NCBI RefSeq assembly: GCF_002849615.1
Contig: NZ_PDNV01000014.1
Coordinates: forward strand, 1 to 64,000
DNA from: Pollutimonas nitritireducens
Lineage (GTDB): Bacteria > Pseudomonadota > Gammaproteobacteria > Burkholderiales > Burkholderiaceae_B
Direction: 5' to 3'
DNA length: 64,000 bases
The notes beneath the pieces are model-generated. The model ran no database searches and was not told the DNA's origin. It saw nothing but the letters and a program-made list of their open reading frames with translations. This document shows positions 25,728 to 36,859 of this stretch, piece by piece. The translations under genes were made by a program, and so were the position numbers. The stretch's first letter is position 1, and each line of letters opens with the position of its first letter.

Positions 25728-27233
25728 ATGAATATTGACGACGTGCTGGCGGAATTTGGACTGGATGCTACGCGCATGCAAAATGGTAGTTTGTCGGTTC
25801 GCTCACCCATTGACGGCACGCAAGTCGCTCGCCTGGCAGAGCACTCGACGGCGGATGCTCACTTGGCCATTGATGCCGCCCACACGGCGTTCATGGCATG
25901 GCGCATGGTACCCGCTCCACGTCGCGGTGAACTCGTGCGTTTGCTGGGCGACGAGCTACGGGCCCATAAACAGGGGCTGGGACGGCTGGTGTCCATCGAG
26001 GCGGGCAAGATTCTGGCTGAAGGAGCAGGCGAGGTCCAGGAAATGATCGATATTTGCGACTTCGCCGTGGGTTTGTCGCGGCAGTTGCACGGCCTGACGA
26101 TAGCCTCGGAGCGCCCGGGTCATCGCATGATGGAAACCTGGCATCCACTGGGCGTAGTGGGCGTTATTTCAGCGTTCAATTTTCCTGTTGCGGTCTGGTC
26201 GTGGAATGCTGCCCTTGCACTCATCTGTGGTGACGCCGTGGTATGGAAGCCGTCCGAAAAGACTCCGCTTACCGCATTGGCCTGCCAGGTGCTCTTTAAC
26301 CGTGCGATGGAAAAGTTCGGTGATGCCCCGGCGAACCTGTCGCAAGTCTTGATAGGCGGGCGGGAAATCGGACAAGCACTGGCTGCACATTACCGTGTGG
26401 CACTGGTGTCCGCCACCGGTTCCACGCGAATGGGACGCGAACTGAGTCCCATCGTCGCGGCACGCTTTGGTCGGTGCCTGCTGGAGCTGGGCGGTAATAA
26501 CGCCATCATCGTGGGACCGACGGCCGACCTTGATATGGCCTTGCGTGGGATTCTCTTTGGAGCGGTTGGTACCGCGGGCCAGCGGTGCACCACCACCCGT
26601 CGTCTCATTGTGCACGAGAGCGTCGCGGATGAATTGCTTGGCCGCTTGAAGCGGGCTTACTCGAGCGCGCGCATAGGCAGCCCGCTGGAACCTGGCACAT
26701 TGGTCGGTCCGCTTATCGATCGTGCTGCCTACGACGGAATGCAGGCGGCGTTGGAAAGCGCGCGCCAGCAAGGTGGCAAGGTCGTGGGGGGCGAGCGTCG
26801 GCTGGCCGATCAGTATCCTCAAGCCTGGTATGTAAGCCCAGCATTGGTCGAGATGCCTGGGCAGACCAAGGTGGTGCTCCAAGAGACGTTTGCTCCGATC
26901 CTGTATGTCATGCGCTACACGACGTTCGACGAGGCCGTCGAAATGCAGAATGGCGTGCCGCAAGGCTTGTCATCGGCAGTTTTCACCAACGATCTGCGCG
27001 AGGCGGAATGGTTTATGTCGGCCGCCGGATCTGATTGCGGCATTGCCAATGTCAACATTGGGACGTCGGGAGCGGAGATCGGCGGTGCGTTTGGGGGTGA
27101 AAAAGAAACCGGTGGCGGGCGCGAGTCTGGTTCCGACGCATGGAAAGCGTATATGCGTCGCGCCACCAATACCGTAAATTTCTCCCGGGAACTGCCGCTG
27201 GCGCAAGGGATCAAGTTTGGCAGTGACACCTGA
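25728..27233 (+). CDS. amaB: Aldehyde dehydrogenase, ALDH7 / aminoadipate-semialdehyde type
   Basis: A 501-residue ALDH of the ALDH7 class. The start at 25728 has GAGGGCGAG just upstream; the frame extends further back without family resemblance. Characteristic pieces are GVVGVISAFNFPVAVWSWNAALALICGDAVVWKPSEKTPL, the glutamate in LELGGNNAIIV and the nucleophilic Cys in GTAGQRCTTTRRL. ALDH7 enzymes oxidise L-2-aminoadipate 6-semialdehyde to aminoadipate; AmaB of Pseudomonas is the model. Divergence from the pipecolate-type reductase supports lysine catabolism. It is convergent with pntB, 18 bases away. Confidence 0.85.
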   Translation: MNIDDVLAEFGLDATRMQNGSLSVRSPIDGTQVARLAEHSTADAHLAIDAAHTAFMAWRMVPAPRRGELVRLLGDELRAHKQGLGRLVSIEAGKILAEGAGEVQEMIDICDFAVGLSRQLHGLTIASERPGHRMMETWHPLGVVGVISAFNFPVAVWSWNAALALICGDAVVWKPSEKTPLTALACQVLFNRAMEKFGDAPANLSQVLIGGREIGQALAAHYRVALVSATGSTRMGRELSPIVAARFGRCLLELGGNNAIIVGPTADLDMALRGILFGAVGTAGQRCTTTRRLIVHESVADELLGRLKRAYSSARIGSPLEPGTLVGPLIDRAAYDGMQAALESARQQGGKVVGGERRLADQYPQAWYVSPALVEMPGQTKVVLQETFAPILYVMRYTTFDEAVEMQNGVPQGLSSAVFTNDLREAEWFMSAAGSDCGIANVNIGTSGAEIGGAFGGEKETGGGRESGSDAWKAYMRRATNTVNFSRELPLAQGIKFGSDT

Positions 27234-27251
27234 TTCCTTGCGCCCTGCCGG

Positions 27252-28688
27252 CTAGTCGACTGCCTTGACCATGTCTTCAATCACTTTCTTGGCGTCGCCG
27301 AACACCATCATGGTCTTGTCCATGTAGAACAGCTCATTGTCCAGGCCGGCGTAGCCCGCCGCCATGGACCGCTTGTTCACGATGACGGTGCGCGCCTTAT
27401 AGGCTTCAAGTATGGGCATGCCGGCAATGGGAGAGTGTGGGTCGTTCTTGGCGGCCGGGTTGACCACGTCATTGGCGCCCAGGACCAGGACAACGTCGGT
27501 CTGTCCGAATTCGCTATTGATGTCGTCCATTTCGAAGACCTGGTCATAGGGAACCTCGGCTTCGGCCAACAACACATTCATGTGGCCGGGCATGCGACCG
27601 GCGACTGGATGGATGGCGTATTTCACGGTAACCCCGTTGGCGGTAAGCTTTTCGGCGAGTTCTTTCAGTGCATGCTGTGCGCGCGCCACGGCAAGACCGT
27701 AACCGGGCACAATGGTGACGGATTCCGCATTGCTCATAAGAAATGCGGCATCGTCGGCACTGCCCGAACGGACATTGCGCTGGGTCTGGTCAGCTGCCGT
27801 GGCAGAACCCGGCGCCGCACCGAATCCGCCCAGTATCACGTTGAAGAACGAGCGGTTCATGGCCTTGCACATAATGTAGGACAGGATGGCGCCTGACGAC
27901 CCGACCAGGGAGCCGGCAATGATCAGCATGGGGTTGTTCAGCGAGAAACCGATGCCGGCCGCCGCCCAGCCCGAGTAGCTGTTGAGCATGGACACCACCA
28001 CAGGCATGTCGGCGCCGCCGATTGGAATGATGATGAGTACGCCCAGCACGAACGCGAGTACGGTCATGATGATGAACGGCAGCCATAGCTGCGTGGCCAT
28101 GAACCACAGGCCGCAACCCAGCATGGCCAGGGCGAGAGCAAGGTTGACCATATGCTGGCCGGAAAACACAACGGGTGCGCCCTGAAAAAGGCGGAACTTG
28201 TACTTGCCCGATAACTTGCCGAAGGCAATGACGGAGCCGGAAAACGTGATGGCCCCGACGAACGTGCCGATAAACAGTTCAAGACGGTTACCGACCGGAA
28301 TGGGAGCATCGGGTGCCGTAATATTGAAGGCATGGGGCTCGGCGACAATGGCCACCGCAATGGCGACGGCCGCCAAACCTATCATGCTGTGCATGAAGGC
28401 CACAAGTTCGGGCATTTTGGTCATTTCGACCCGCTGCGCCATGATGGTGCCTACGGTGCCACCCACCAGGAGGCCGAGCAGCACCCAGCCCAGCCCTATG
28501 CCGGTTCTGCCTTCAGTCGCCAGGCTGACAATGAGAGCCGCGGTAGTCAGCACGGCGATGGCCATGCCGGCCATGCCAAAGGCGTTGCCGCGCCGCGAGG
28601 TGGTCGGGTGGGACAGGCCTTTGAGTGCCTGGATGAAACACACCGACGCAATCAGGTAGAACATCGTGACCAGGTTGACGGAGATCAT
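27252..28688 (-). CDS. pntB: NAD(P) transhydrogenase subunit beta
   Basis: A 478-residue subunit with nine or so membrane segments in the first ~280 residues and the C-terminal NADP(H)-binding domain III: VTIVPGYGLAVARAQHALKELAE, HPVAGRMPGHMNVLLAEA and VLVLGANDVVNPAA are the family hallmarks. It couples proton influx to hydride transfer from NADH to NADP+. The ATG at 28688 overlaps the pntAB stop (ATGA), so the three pnt genes form one operon read leftwards. Confidence 0.96.
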   Translation of the reverse strand: MISVNLVTMFYLIASVCFIQALKGLSHPTTSRRGNAFGMAGMAIAVLTTAALIVSLATEGRTGIGLGWVLLGLLVGGTVGTIMAQRVEMTKMPELVAFMHSMIGLAAVAIAVAIVAEPHAFNITAPDAPIPVGNRLELFIGTFVGAITFSGSVIAFGKLSGKYKFRLFQGAPVVFSGQHMVNLALALAMLGCGLWFMATQLWLPFIIMTVLAFVLGVLIIIPIGGADMPVVVSMLNSYSGWAAAGIGFSLNNPMLIIAGSLVGSSGAILSYIMCKAMNRSFFNVILGGFGAAPGSATAADQTQRNVRSGSADDAAFLMSNAESVTIVPGYGLAVARAQHALKELAEKLTANGVTVKYAIHPVAGRMPGHMNVLLAEAEVPYDQVFEMDDINSEFGQTDVVLVLGANDVVNPAAKNDPHSPIAGMPILEAYKARTVIVNKRSMAAGYAGLDNELFYMDKTMMVFGDAKKVIEDMVKAVD

Positions 28689-28996
28689 GCCTTGGCTCCC
28701 GCTTTCTTGTCTTTCTTCTTGAACATTTCAAGCATGCGACGGGTAACCAGGAAACCACCGAAGACATTCACCGCCGCCAACGCCACGGCAAACACTCCCA
28801 TGTAGCGCGCCAGGCTGCTTTCAGTCAGTGCGGCGGCCAGCATGGCGCCCACAATGACGATGGCCGAGATGGCGTTGGTGACCGCCATGAGCGGCGTATG
28901 GAGGGCCGGCGTGACGTTCCACACGACATGGAAGCCCACATAGATGGCGAGCACAAAGATAATCAAGTTGATCAGGGTGGGGCTTACGGCTTCCAT
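28685..28996 (-). CDS. pntAB: NAD(P) transhydrogenase subunit alpha, membrane part
   Basis: A 103-residue membrane protein with three hydrophobic segments (LINLIIFVLAIYVGFHVVW; AISAIVIVGAMLAAALTE; GVFAVALAAVNVFGGFLV) and a lysine-rich tail. It equals the C-terminal membrane segment of the E. coli PntA, here encoded separately, as in many betaproteobacteria. The ATG at 28996 overlaps the TGA of pntAA by one base; the frame's earlier extension overlaps pntAA and is not used. Confidence 0.92.
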   Translation of the reverse strand: MEAVSPTLINLIIFVLAIYVGFHVVWNVTPALHTPLMAVTNAISAIVIVGAMLAAALTESSLARYMGVFAVALAAVNVFGGFLVTRRMLEMFKKKDKKAGAKA

Positions 28997-30114
28997 CAGG
29001 CGCTCCTTATGACTTTGCCGTCCGCGCACATGAGGCAGGCAGTGATGATTTCGTCTTCTTGTTGTATGGCAAGCTGGCCATCGGCGTTGGCAATGAGCTT
29101 CATGAAGTCCAGTACATTGCGCGCATACAGTGCGGAGGCATCGGTGGCGACCATGGCCGGCAGGTTGCTGTAGCCGATTAATGTGACGCCATGCTTTTCG
29201 ACAACCTTATCCTTTTCCGACAGCGGACAGTTGCCGCCGCGTTCGACCGCAAGGTCGACAATGACGGAGCCTGGCTTCATGGCCTGCACCGTTTCAGCAC
29301 TGATCAACACCGGGGCGGGGCGACCGGGGATAAGCGCGGTGCTGATGACGATATCGGCCTGTCGGCACCGCTCGGCCACGAGAAGAGCCTGGCGCGTCAT
29401 CCAGCTTGCAGGCATGGGGCGGGCGTAGCCGCCTATGCCTTGTGCAATGTCGCGCTCTTCATCCGTTTCGAAGGGGACGTCGATGAACTTGGCCCCGAGC
29501 GATTCGATCTGTTCCTTGGCGGCAGGACGTACATCGGAGGCTTCGACCACCGCGCCCAGGCGCTTGGCGGTGGCGATGGCTTGCAGGCCCGCAACGCCTG
29601 CGCCCAGCACCACGACCCGGGCTGCCTTGAGGGTGCCTGCTGCCGTCATCATCATTGGTATGAGGCGTCCATACTGGTTTGCCGCCAGCAGTACCGCCTT
29701 ATACCCGGCGAGATTGGCTTGTGAGGATAGTACGTCCAGGCTCTGCGCGCGCGTGATGCGCGGGGCGGCCTCGAGGGCGAAGGCGGTCACGCCAGTCTGC
29801 GCGAGCGCGGCGATTCCGGCGGCGTCGAAAGGATCAAGCATGCCGACAAGGAGGGCGCCCGGCTTTATGTGCTGGCGTTCCTGTGCGTCCGGGGCCCGTA
29901 CTTTGAGGACGATGTCGGCACCGAGCGCCTGGGCAGCGTCGCCCAGTTGCGCGCCCGCTTCGGCATAGGCCGCATCAGGATAGTGAGCGGCAATGCCCGC
30001 ACCTTGTTCGACCACGACCGTGTGTTTGTTCGCCAGATATTTCCTGACCGTTTCGGGCGTCGCGGCCACGCGCGCCTCGCCGGACAGGCGCTCTCTTGGA
30101 ATTCCTATGTGCAT
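28996..30114 (-). CDS. pntAA: NAD(P) transhydrogenase subunit alpha, NAD-binding part
   Basis: A 372-residue cytoplasmic domain I protein related to alanine dehydrogenase. It opens MHIGIPRERLSGEARVAATPETV, contains the NAD(H) fold VVVLGAGVAGLQAIATAKRLGAVVEASDVRP and the loop GSVIVDLAVERGGNCPLSE. It binds NADH and completes the split transhydrogenase. First gene of the operon; the divergent yidB-like gene starts about 130 bases away. Confidence 0.96.
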   Translation of the reverse strand: MHIGIPRERLSGEARVAATPETVRKYLANKHTVVVEQGAGIAAHYPDAAYAEAGAQLGDAAQALGADIVLKVRAPDAQERQHIKPGALLVGMLDPFDAAGIAALAQTGVTAFALEAAPRITRAQSLDVLSSQANLAGYKAVLLAANQYGRLIPMMMTAAGTLKAARVVVLGAGVAGLQAIATAKRLGAVVEASDVRPAAKEQIESLGAKFIDVPFETDEERDIAQGIGGYARPMPASWMTRQALLVAERCRQADIVISTALIPGRPAPVLISAETVQAMKPGSVIVDLAVERGGNCPLSEKDKVVEKHGVTLIGYSNLPAMVATDASALYARNVLDFMKLIANADGQLAIQQEDEIITACLMCADGKVIRSA

Positions 30115-30242
30115 GCAGCGTCTCCAACATTGTTTTTTTACTTTGGACCACGGCTACTATACTCGAACTCTTGACACGTGCTGACATCCATCGGGACACA
30201 AATCCTATAGACTCACACCGTCATGACGAAGGAGAAGCGAAC

Positions 30243-30656
30243 ATGGGACTTTTAGACTCGATTGTGGCCTCAATGAGCACAGAAAATCCGCAGCTGCGTG
30301 CTCAGGCCTCTCTGTTGCCCGCGCTGATCGAGCAAGTCAGCAAATACCCGGATGGGCTGCCCGGCATCGTGGAAAAATTCCAGCAAGGCGGCCTCGGTGG
30401 CCTCATTGCGTCCTGGGTTGGTACGGGTCCGAACGAGCCGGTGTCTGCGGAGCAGCTGCGTGGCGTGCTGGGCGATGACGTCATCCAGGGCCTTTCTGAA
30501 CGATCAGGCCTGGATGTGACTTCAGTGTTGAACCATCTTAGCGTGATGCTTCCCAGTCTTGTCGACCAGGCCACGCCCGATGGGACAGTGCCGGACGTAC
30601 AAGCCGGCGGTGGCTCCGTACTGGGAGCACTTTCAGGGATGCTGGGCCGGCTGTAG
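30243..30656 (+). CDS. YidB family protein (DUF937)
   Basis: A 137-residue protein with the YidB pattern: MGLLDSIV start, FQQGGLGGLIASWVGTGPNEPVSAEQLRGVLG in the centre and a Gly-rich C-terminus GGGSVLGALSGMLGRL. The family is widespread and of unknown function, probably soluble. The start at 30243 has AAGGAG upstream. It stands alone between pntAA (divergent) and metY (convergent). Confidence 0.88.
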   Translation: MGLLDSIVASMSTENPQLRAQASLLPALIEQVSKYPDGLPGIVEKFQQGGLGGLIASWVGTGPNEPVSAEQLRGVLGDDVIQGLSERSGLDVTSVLNHLSVMLPSLVDQATPDGTVPDVQAGGGSVLGALSGMLGRL

Positions 30657-30697
30657 GCTTTGCCTGCTGGCAACTGTTTACCTGGCCGGCCCTTTGC

Positions 30698-31975
30698 TCA
30701 GGCTTTGCTGGCGTCCAGGGCCTGTGTCAGGTCGGCCAGGATATCGTCGATGTGTTCAAGACCGATGGACAGGCGCACCATGTCTTCACCGACGCCCGCC
30801 GCGGCCAGCTCTTGCGGATTCAATTGACGATGGGTCGTGGAAGCCGGGTGGCAGGCCAATGATTTGGCGTCCCCGATGTTGACCAGCCTGAGTATCAGGT
30901 TGAGCGCATCGATGAAACGGGCGCCGGCGGCGCTACCGCCCTTGATGCCGAAGCAGAGGATGCTGGCCGGTTTGCCGCCCAGGTATTTTTGCGCGAGATC
31001 ATGTTCGGGATGATCGCTTAGGCCGGCATACTGCACCCAAGCAACTTGATCGTGCTCTCGAAGGAATTGCGCCACTTTAAGCGCGTTCGCGGTGTGGCGC
31101 TCCATGCGCAGTGAGAGCGTTTCAATCCCCTGCAGGATCAGGAAGGCATTGAACGGCGAAAGCGCAGCGCCGGTATTGCGCAGCGGCACCACCCGACAGC
31201 GCCCAATGAATGCGGCCGGCCCGAAGGCCTCGGTGTAGACCACGTCATGATAGGAGGGATCCGGTTCATTGAGCATGGGAAAGCGCTTCTTGTTTTCAGC
31301 CCACGGAAATTTGCCCGAGTCCACGACTGCGCCGGCAATGGTCGTGCCATGCCCGCCCATGTATTTGGTGAGCGCATGCACGATGATGTCGGCACCGTGT
31401 TCGAAAGGTCGGCACAATGCCGGCGATGCCACAGTATTGTCTACGATCAATGGCACACCATGCCTGTGGGCCGCATCGGCGAAAGCCTGGATATCGATGA
31501 TGTTGCCGGCCGGATTTCCTATGGTTTCGCAGAAGACGGCCTTGGTGTTGTCATCGATCAGGGCCTCCAGTGCGGCGACGTCGTCGTGAGGCGCGAATTT
31601 GACGGTAATTCCCTGGCGCGGAAAGGTATGGGCGAACAGATTGTACGTTCCACCATACAGCTTACTTACCGATACAATGTTGTCGCCGGCTTGAGCGATA
31701 GTCTGTATAGCATAGGTAATTGCCGCCATTCCCGATGCGACCGCCAGCGCCGCCACGCCTCCTTCCAGTGCCGCCACGCGCTCTTCGAGCACAGCGTTGG
31801 TCGGATTCATGATTCGGGTGTAAATATTTCCGGCCACTTTCAGGTCGAATAAGTCGGCACCGTGTTGCGTGCTATCAAAGGCGTAGGACGTCGTCTGATA
31901 AATGGGAACGGCGACCGATTTGGTGGTCGGGTCGGGCTGATATCCGGCGTGGATGGCGAGTGTCTCGAATTTCAT
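30698..31975 (-). CDS. metY: O-acetylhomoserine aminocarboxypropyltransferase (sulfhydrylase)
   Basis: A 425-residue PLP enzyme of the Cys/Met metabolism family, length and opening (MKFETLAIHAGYQPDPTTKSVAVPIYQTTSYAF) matching MetY. The PLP-binding lysine is in HALTKYMGGHGTTIAG. MetY makes homocysteine from O-acetylhomoserine and sulfide, the direct sulfhydrylation route to methionine. I looked for a SAM-type riboswitch in the 259-base upstream gap and saw none that I could defend. Confidence 0.93.
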   Translation of the reverse strand: MKFETLAIHAGYQPDPTTKSVAVPIYQTTSYAFDSTQHGADLFDLKVAGNIYTRIMNPTNAVLEERVAALEGGVAALAVASGMAAITYAIQTIAQAGDNIVSVSKLYGGTYNLFAHTFPRQGITVKFAPHDDVAALEALIDDNTKAVFCETIGNPAGNIIDIQAFADAAHRHGVPLIVDNTVASPALCRPFEHGADIIVHALTKYMGGHGTTIAGAVVDSGKFPWAENKKRFPMLNEPDPSYHDVVYTEAFGPAAFIGRCRVVPLRNTGAALSPFNAFLILQGIETLSLRMERHTANALKVAQFLREHDQVAWVQYAGLSDHPEHDLAQKYLGGKPASILCFGIKGGSAAGARFIDALNLILRLVNIGDAKSLACHPASTTHRQLNPQELAAAGVGEDMVRLSIGLEHIDDILADLTQALDASKA

Positions 31976-32234
31976 GTTCTCTCTTATAGGTTCGTGGAAG
32001 ATGTAATAACACAGGTATCGTACCCAGCTATCGTGGCAGGCGCTAGAACGTTGTCTGATTTTAAAATAGCCGACAGTAATTAATGGCCGGAAATTGCTCG
32101 TATTTATACGCTTTGACTTGCTCCATCGCCACTACCGGCCGCGTTTCAAAATAAGACTGTCGACTTCGGTTAGCATTCTAGGTATTTACCATGTATCGTG
32201 CCGGGGAGCTCTCCCGTGGTTTTAGAGGCCGTAA

Positions 32235-34871
32235 ATGAAATTTTGGTTCAAGAGGATACTGATCAGTATCGTCGTGGTATTCCTGGTGGCCCTGGTCGGC
32301 ATTGCAATTTTCCTGCTGACCTTCGACCCGAATGCCTACAAGAATAAGCTAGAGGAAATTGTCTATAACCGCTATCAGCGCACTTTATCCATCAAGGGCG
32401 ATATCGAGTTGTCGCTATTTCCACGCATAGGCCTGTCGTTGCAAGGGGTCTCCTTGTCCGATCGCAACAGCACCGATACCTTCGCGTCCGTCGACAGCGC
32501 ACGTTTCGCGGTTGCTATCTGGCCGCTCATGTTTGATCGGTTCGTGGTCGATCACGTTGCCGTCACAGGGTTCAAGGCCTGGCTCATCCGGGACGAAAAC
32601 GGTGAATACAATTTCCGGGATCTTATCGAGCATCGTCCAGCGTCCGCAGACGTTGCGGTTTCCTTGCCAGGTGCGTCGGCGGCAAACAGCGCCACTACCC
32701 AGTTGGTACAGCCAACTGTCCCGCCCGTCGCAGCCAGGCAGATGCCGGTGGTACTCGGTAATCGTACCGCCACGGGTACCGACTTCCAGATCGATATTGC
32801 CGGACTTGATCTCAAGAACGGCGAGATTCATCTTTTCGATAAGATAACGGGGTCCGTGGCACGCGTGACCCAGCTCAACGTCAATACTGGCCGGATGACA
32901 TTCGACCAGGCCTTCGACGTGGCGCTGACCGGAAAACTCCTTGGCGACTTTCCGGTAGCCGATGCGAAGATCGAGGGACAAGCGGTGGTCAAGTTCAATC
33001 CTGACCAGCAAACCTACTCGGCGCAGAAGATCAATGTACTGGTGAACGGCAGTATCGGCGACCTTCAGGCAAAGTCCGCTTCCCTGCGTGGCAATCTCGC
33101 CTATAGCGCCTACTCCGAAATGTTCAGTGCAAGCAATGTCGAGTTTCTCGTGCAAGGAGAGCTCGGCGGAGACAGACCGATAAAGAATCTGGAAACGAGC
33201 CTGGTCGTACCGCAGTTGAAGATCGACCGCAGCCAGGCAGAGCTTCAGGTGGAAAAACTCGCGTATCGAGCCAAGGGCGATCTGCCCGACGAAAGTTTCG
33301 ATATTGCATTCGATGCGCCCAGTCTTTCAGTGTCTCCGGAAGCGGCCAAGGGAGAGCCGGTGTCCGGCACGGTCAAGCTTCGGGGTAGCAATAAAACTCT
33401 GGGAGTGGCACTGACCTTGAGTGGTCTGGGGGGCGACGCAAAAAGGCTGTCACTGCGCGAGCTGAAGATTGACGGCGGACTCAAGCAGGGCGATCGTCTC
33501 GTCCAATTGAAGATGACGTCGCCCGCACACTGGGACCGTTTCGAAGACAAGGGCGCGTTGTCCGCGATGAAAGGCGATGTCCGCATCGAGGATGCAGCAT
33601 TGCCAGGCGGCAGCTTCGAGATTCCCTTCATAGGGAGCCTGCAGGCAGACTTAGTCAAGGACGAGCTGGTCAGCGAAATCAATGCCGTGGTCAGCAGCAG
33701 CAAGCTCGATTTTCGTGTCAAGGCGACACAACTGAAGGATCCCAAGGTCGCTTTCGATCTGACCGCCGATCGGTTGGACTTCAACACCATATTTCCTCCT
33801 GTGGCTGCAAAGCCGGCACCACCTGCTGCGCCAGCCGATGGTGCAAAGCCTGCCGAGCCGGCAGCGAAACCGGCTGCTGACAAGGCCGCGGAAAAAGCGG
33901 CGCCGACGCGCGCCACTACAATCGACCTGGAATTTCTCGATTCGGTCGATATTATCGGCAACATTGCTGTCGGCGAGGTGAAAGTCAGGGAACTGGTGGC
34001 CAAACAATTTACCGCCGCATTGCGTGCCGTAGACGGCAATCTCTTGATCAGCGGATTGAAGGCCGACCTGTACGAAGGCAAGCTGGATGGAAAATTGACG
34101 GCGAATTCCAGGAATGCGCTGCAAGCCGATTTATCACTGACCAGCGTTGCGATGGGGCCATTGCTACAGGCATGGGATCAGCAAAGTCGTCTGTCCGGGC
34201 TGGGAACCGTAAAGGTCAAGGTGGCTGCCGAGGGCTCTACCTTGCCGGCCCTGAAAGCCGGGCTGATGGGTACCGTCCAGGTGCGCTTGCGTGATGGTTC
34301 GGTTCGTGGCATTAACGTGAGCCAGACATTGCGTGAAGTAAGGGCGGTCGTACGCAATATGTTCAGTGGCCAACTGCCCGATGTCGCGACGCAGTTCGAT
34401 CGGGAGCGCAGTACCGAGTTCAGTTCCCTTAATGCCGATGTCGAATTCAATCATGGGCAGGGTACCGTGAAGACCTTGAACCTGATTTCACCCGTATTGC
34501 GCATCTCGCAAGGCACGCCGGCGTCGCTGGACATTGTGAATAATCAGCTCGACCTGATCATCAATGTGCGCGTTGCCAATACGGCTACGACACAAGACGG
34601 CAAAGAGCTTGCCGACCTCAGGAATGTCGCGATTCCCATCCGTATTTCCGGTCCGTTCGACAAACTCGGTTATCAGGTGCAATGGAAAGAAATCAGCAAC
34701 CAGGCCATCAAGGACGCCGTGCAGGACGGGCTGCTGGACTTGTTGTCGAACAAGGCCGGCAATCTTGATCAGCCTCTGTTTCCCGACTCGCCTACGCCTC
34801 CTGCCCCGAAGAAGCCAATGGATCCTGTAAAGAGCATAGGCGATGCGTTAAAAGGACTACTAGGAAAATGA
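32235..34871 (+). CDS. AsmA family protein
   Basis: An 878-residue inner-membrane-anchored protein. One TM segment lies at about residues 8-31 (RILISIVVVFLVALVGIAIFLLTF), followed by the AsmA N-terminal domain (DIELSLFPRIGLSLQGVSLSDRN), an Ala/Pro/Lys-rich linker at about 530-560, and the AsmA_2 C-terminal part (GTVQVRLRDGSVRGINVSQTLREVRAVV). AsmA-like proteins bridge the periplasm and are linked to phospholipid transport and outer-membrane assembly. Its stop overlaps the next start by four bases, suggesting coexpression with the small MOSC-N protein. Confidence 0.9.
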   Translation: MKFWFKRILISIVVVFLVALVGIAIFLLTFDPNAYKNKLEEIVYNRYQRTLSIKGDIELSLFPRIGLSLQGVSLSDRNSTDTFASVDSARFAVAIWPLMFDRFVVDHVAVTGFKAWLIRDENGEYNFRDLIEHRPASADVAVSLPGASAANSATTQLVQPTVPPVAARQMPVVLGNRTATGTDFQIDIAGLDLKNGEIHLFDKITGSVARVTQLNVNTGRMTFDQAFDVALTGKLLGDFPVADAKIEGQAVVKFNPDQQTYSAQKINVLVNGSIGDLQAKSASLRGNLAYSAYSEMFSASNVEFLVQGELGGDRPIKNLETSLVVPQLKIDRSQAELQVEKLAYRAKGDLPDESFDIAFDAPSLSVSPEAAKGEPVSGTVKLRGSNKTLGVALTLSGLGGDAKRLSLRELKIDGGLKQGDRLVQLKMTSPAHWDRFEDKGALSAMKGDVRIEDAALPGGSFEIPFIGSLQADLVKDELVSEINAVVSSSKLDFRVKATQLKDPKVAFDLTADRLDFNTIFPPVAAKPAPPAAPADGAKPAEPAAKPAADKAAEKAAPTRATTIDLEFLDSVDIIGNIAVGEVKVRELVAKQFTAALRAVDGNLLISGLKADLYEGKLDGKLTANSRNALQADLSLTSVAMGPLLQAWDQQSRLSGLGTVKVKVAAEGSTLPALKAGLMGTVQVRLRDGSVRGINVSQTLREVRAVVRNMFSGQLPDVATQFDRERSTEFSSLNADVEFNHGQGTVKTLNLISPVLRISQGTPASLDIVNNQLDLIINVRVANTATTQDGKELADLRNVAIPIRISGPFDKLGYQVQWKEISNQAIKDAVQDGLLDLLSNKAGNLDQPLFPDSPTPPAPKKPMDPVKSIGDALKGLLGK

Positions 34872-35257
34872 CTCCAACATTCTATTATCCAATCGCTTCG
34901 TGCGCAGGTATAGCCGATCCCGAGGCTGCGGCGTATGACAGGAAATGGCTGATCATCGATGATGCCGATAATTGGCTAAGCCAACAGCAATGCCCGAAAC
35001 TGGCTGCCATCCAGGTCAACCTCAGCATGGGTTGCCTGGTCATGCGGGCCGAAGGCATGTTGCGCCTGGACATCCCTCTGGACGTCATTGAGGACGATGA
35101 CAGTGTGCGTCGGCAGGCCATCGTGGATGGCAAGCATGTGGACGTGGTGGACGAAGGCGAACTGGTAGCCACCTGGGTCTCGAAGTACCTGGAACGGCCC
35201 TGTCGCCTGGTGAAAGTCCATCCGGACGCACCACCTGTGCTGTGGCCGCCGGCATAG
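34868..35257 (+). CDS. Stand-alone MOSC N-terminal beta-barrel domain protein
   Basis: A 129-residue protein matching only the MOSC N-terminal beta-barrel region (YDRKWLIIDDADNWLSQQQCPKLAAIQ; later VATWVSKYLERPCRLVKVHP). In usual MOSC proteins this domain precedes the catalytic MOSC domain of about 150 residues with the molybdenum-cofactor cysteine; that part is absent here, and the stop is followed within 25 bases by a convergent ferredoxin gene. Either a truncated gene or an independent single-domain form. It overlaps the AsmA gene (ATGA). Confidence 0.75.
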   Translation: MTPTFYYPIASCAGIADPEAAAYDRKWLIIDDADNWLSQQQCPKLAAIQVNLSMGCLVMRAEGMLRLDIPLDVIEDDDSVRRQAIVDGKHVDVVDEGELVATWVSKYLERPCRLVKVHPDAPPVLWPPA

Positions 35258-35278
35258 GCCGGGAAGGGCGTGCGGCGA

Positions 35279-36801
<1,523 letters not shown>

Positions 36802-36859
36802 GCGCAGTCTGGGGTCATTCAGTGGCGTTATTCAAATATATTCGGGTAGTGTAAAACGT

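Noticed and set aside
31976-32234. Possible SAM-responsive riboswitch before metY
   Set aside because: I looked for paired stems and a conserved core in the leader and found nothing convincing; the gap is left as plain intergenic DNA.
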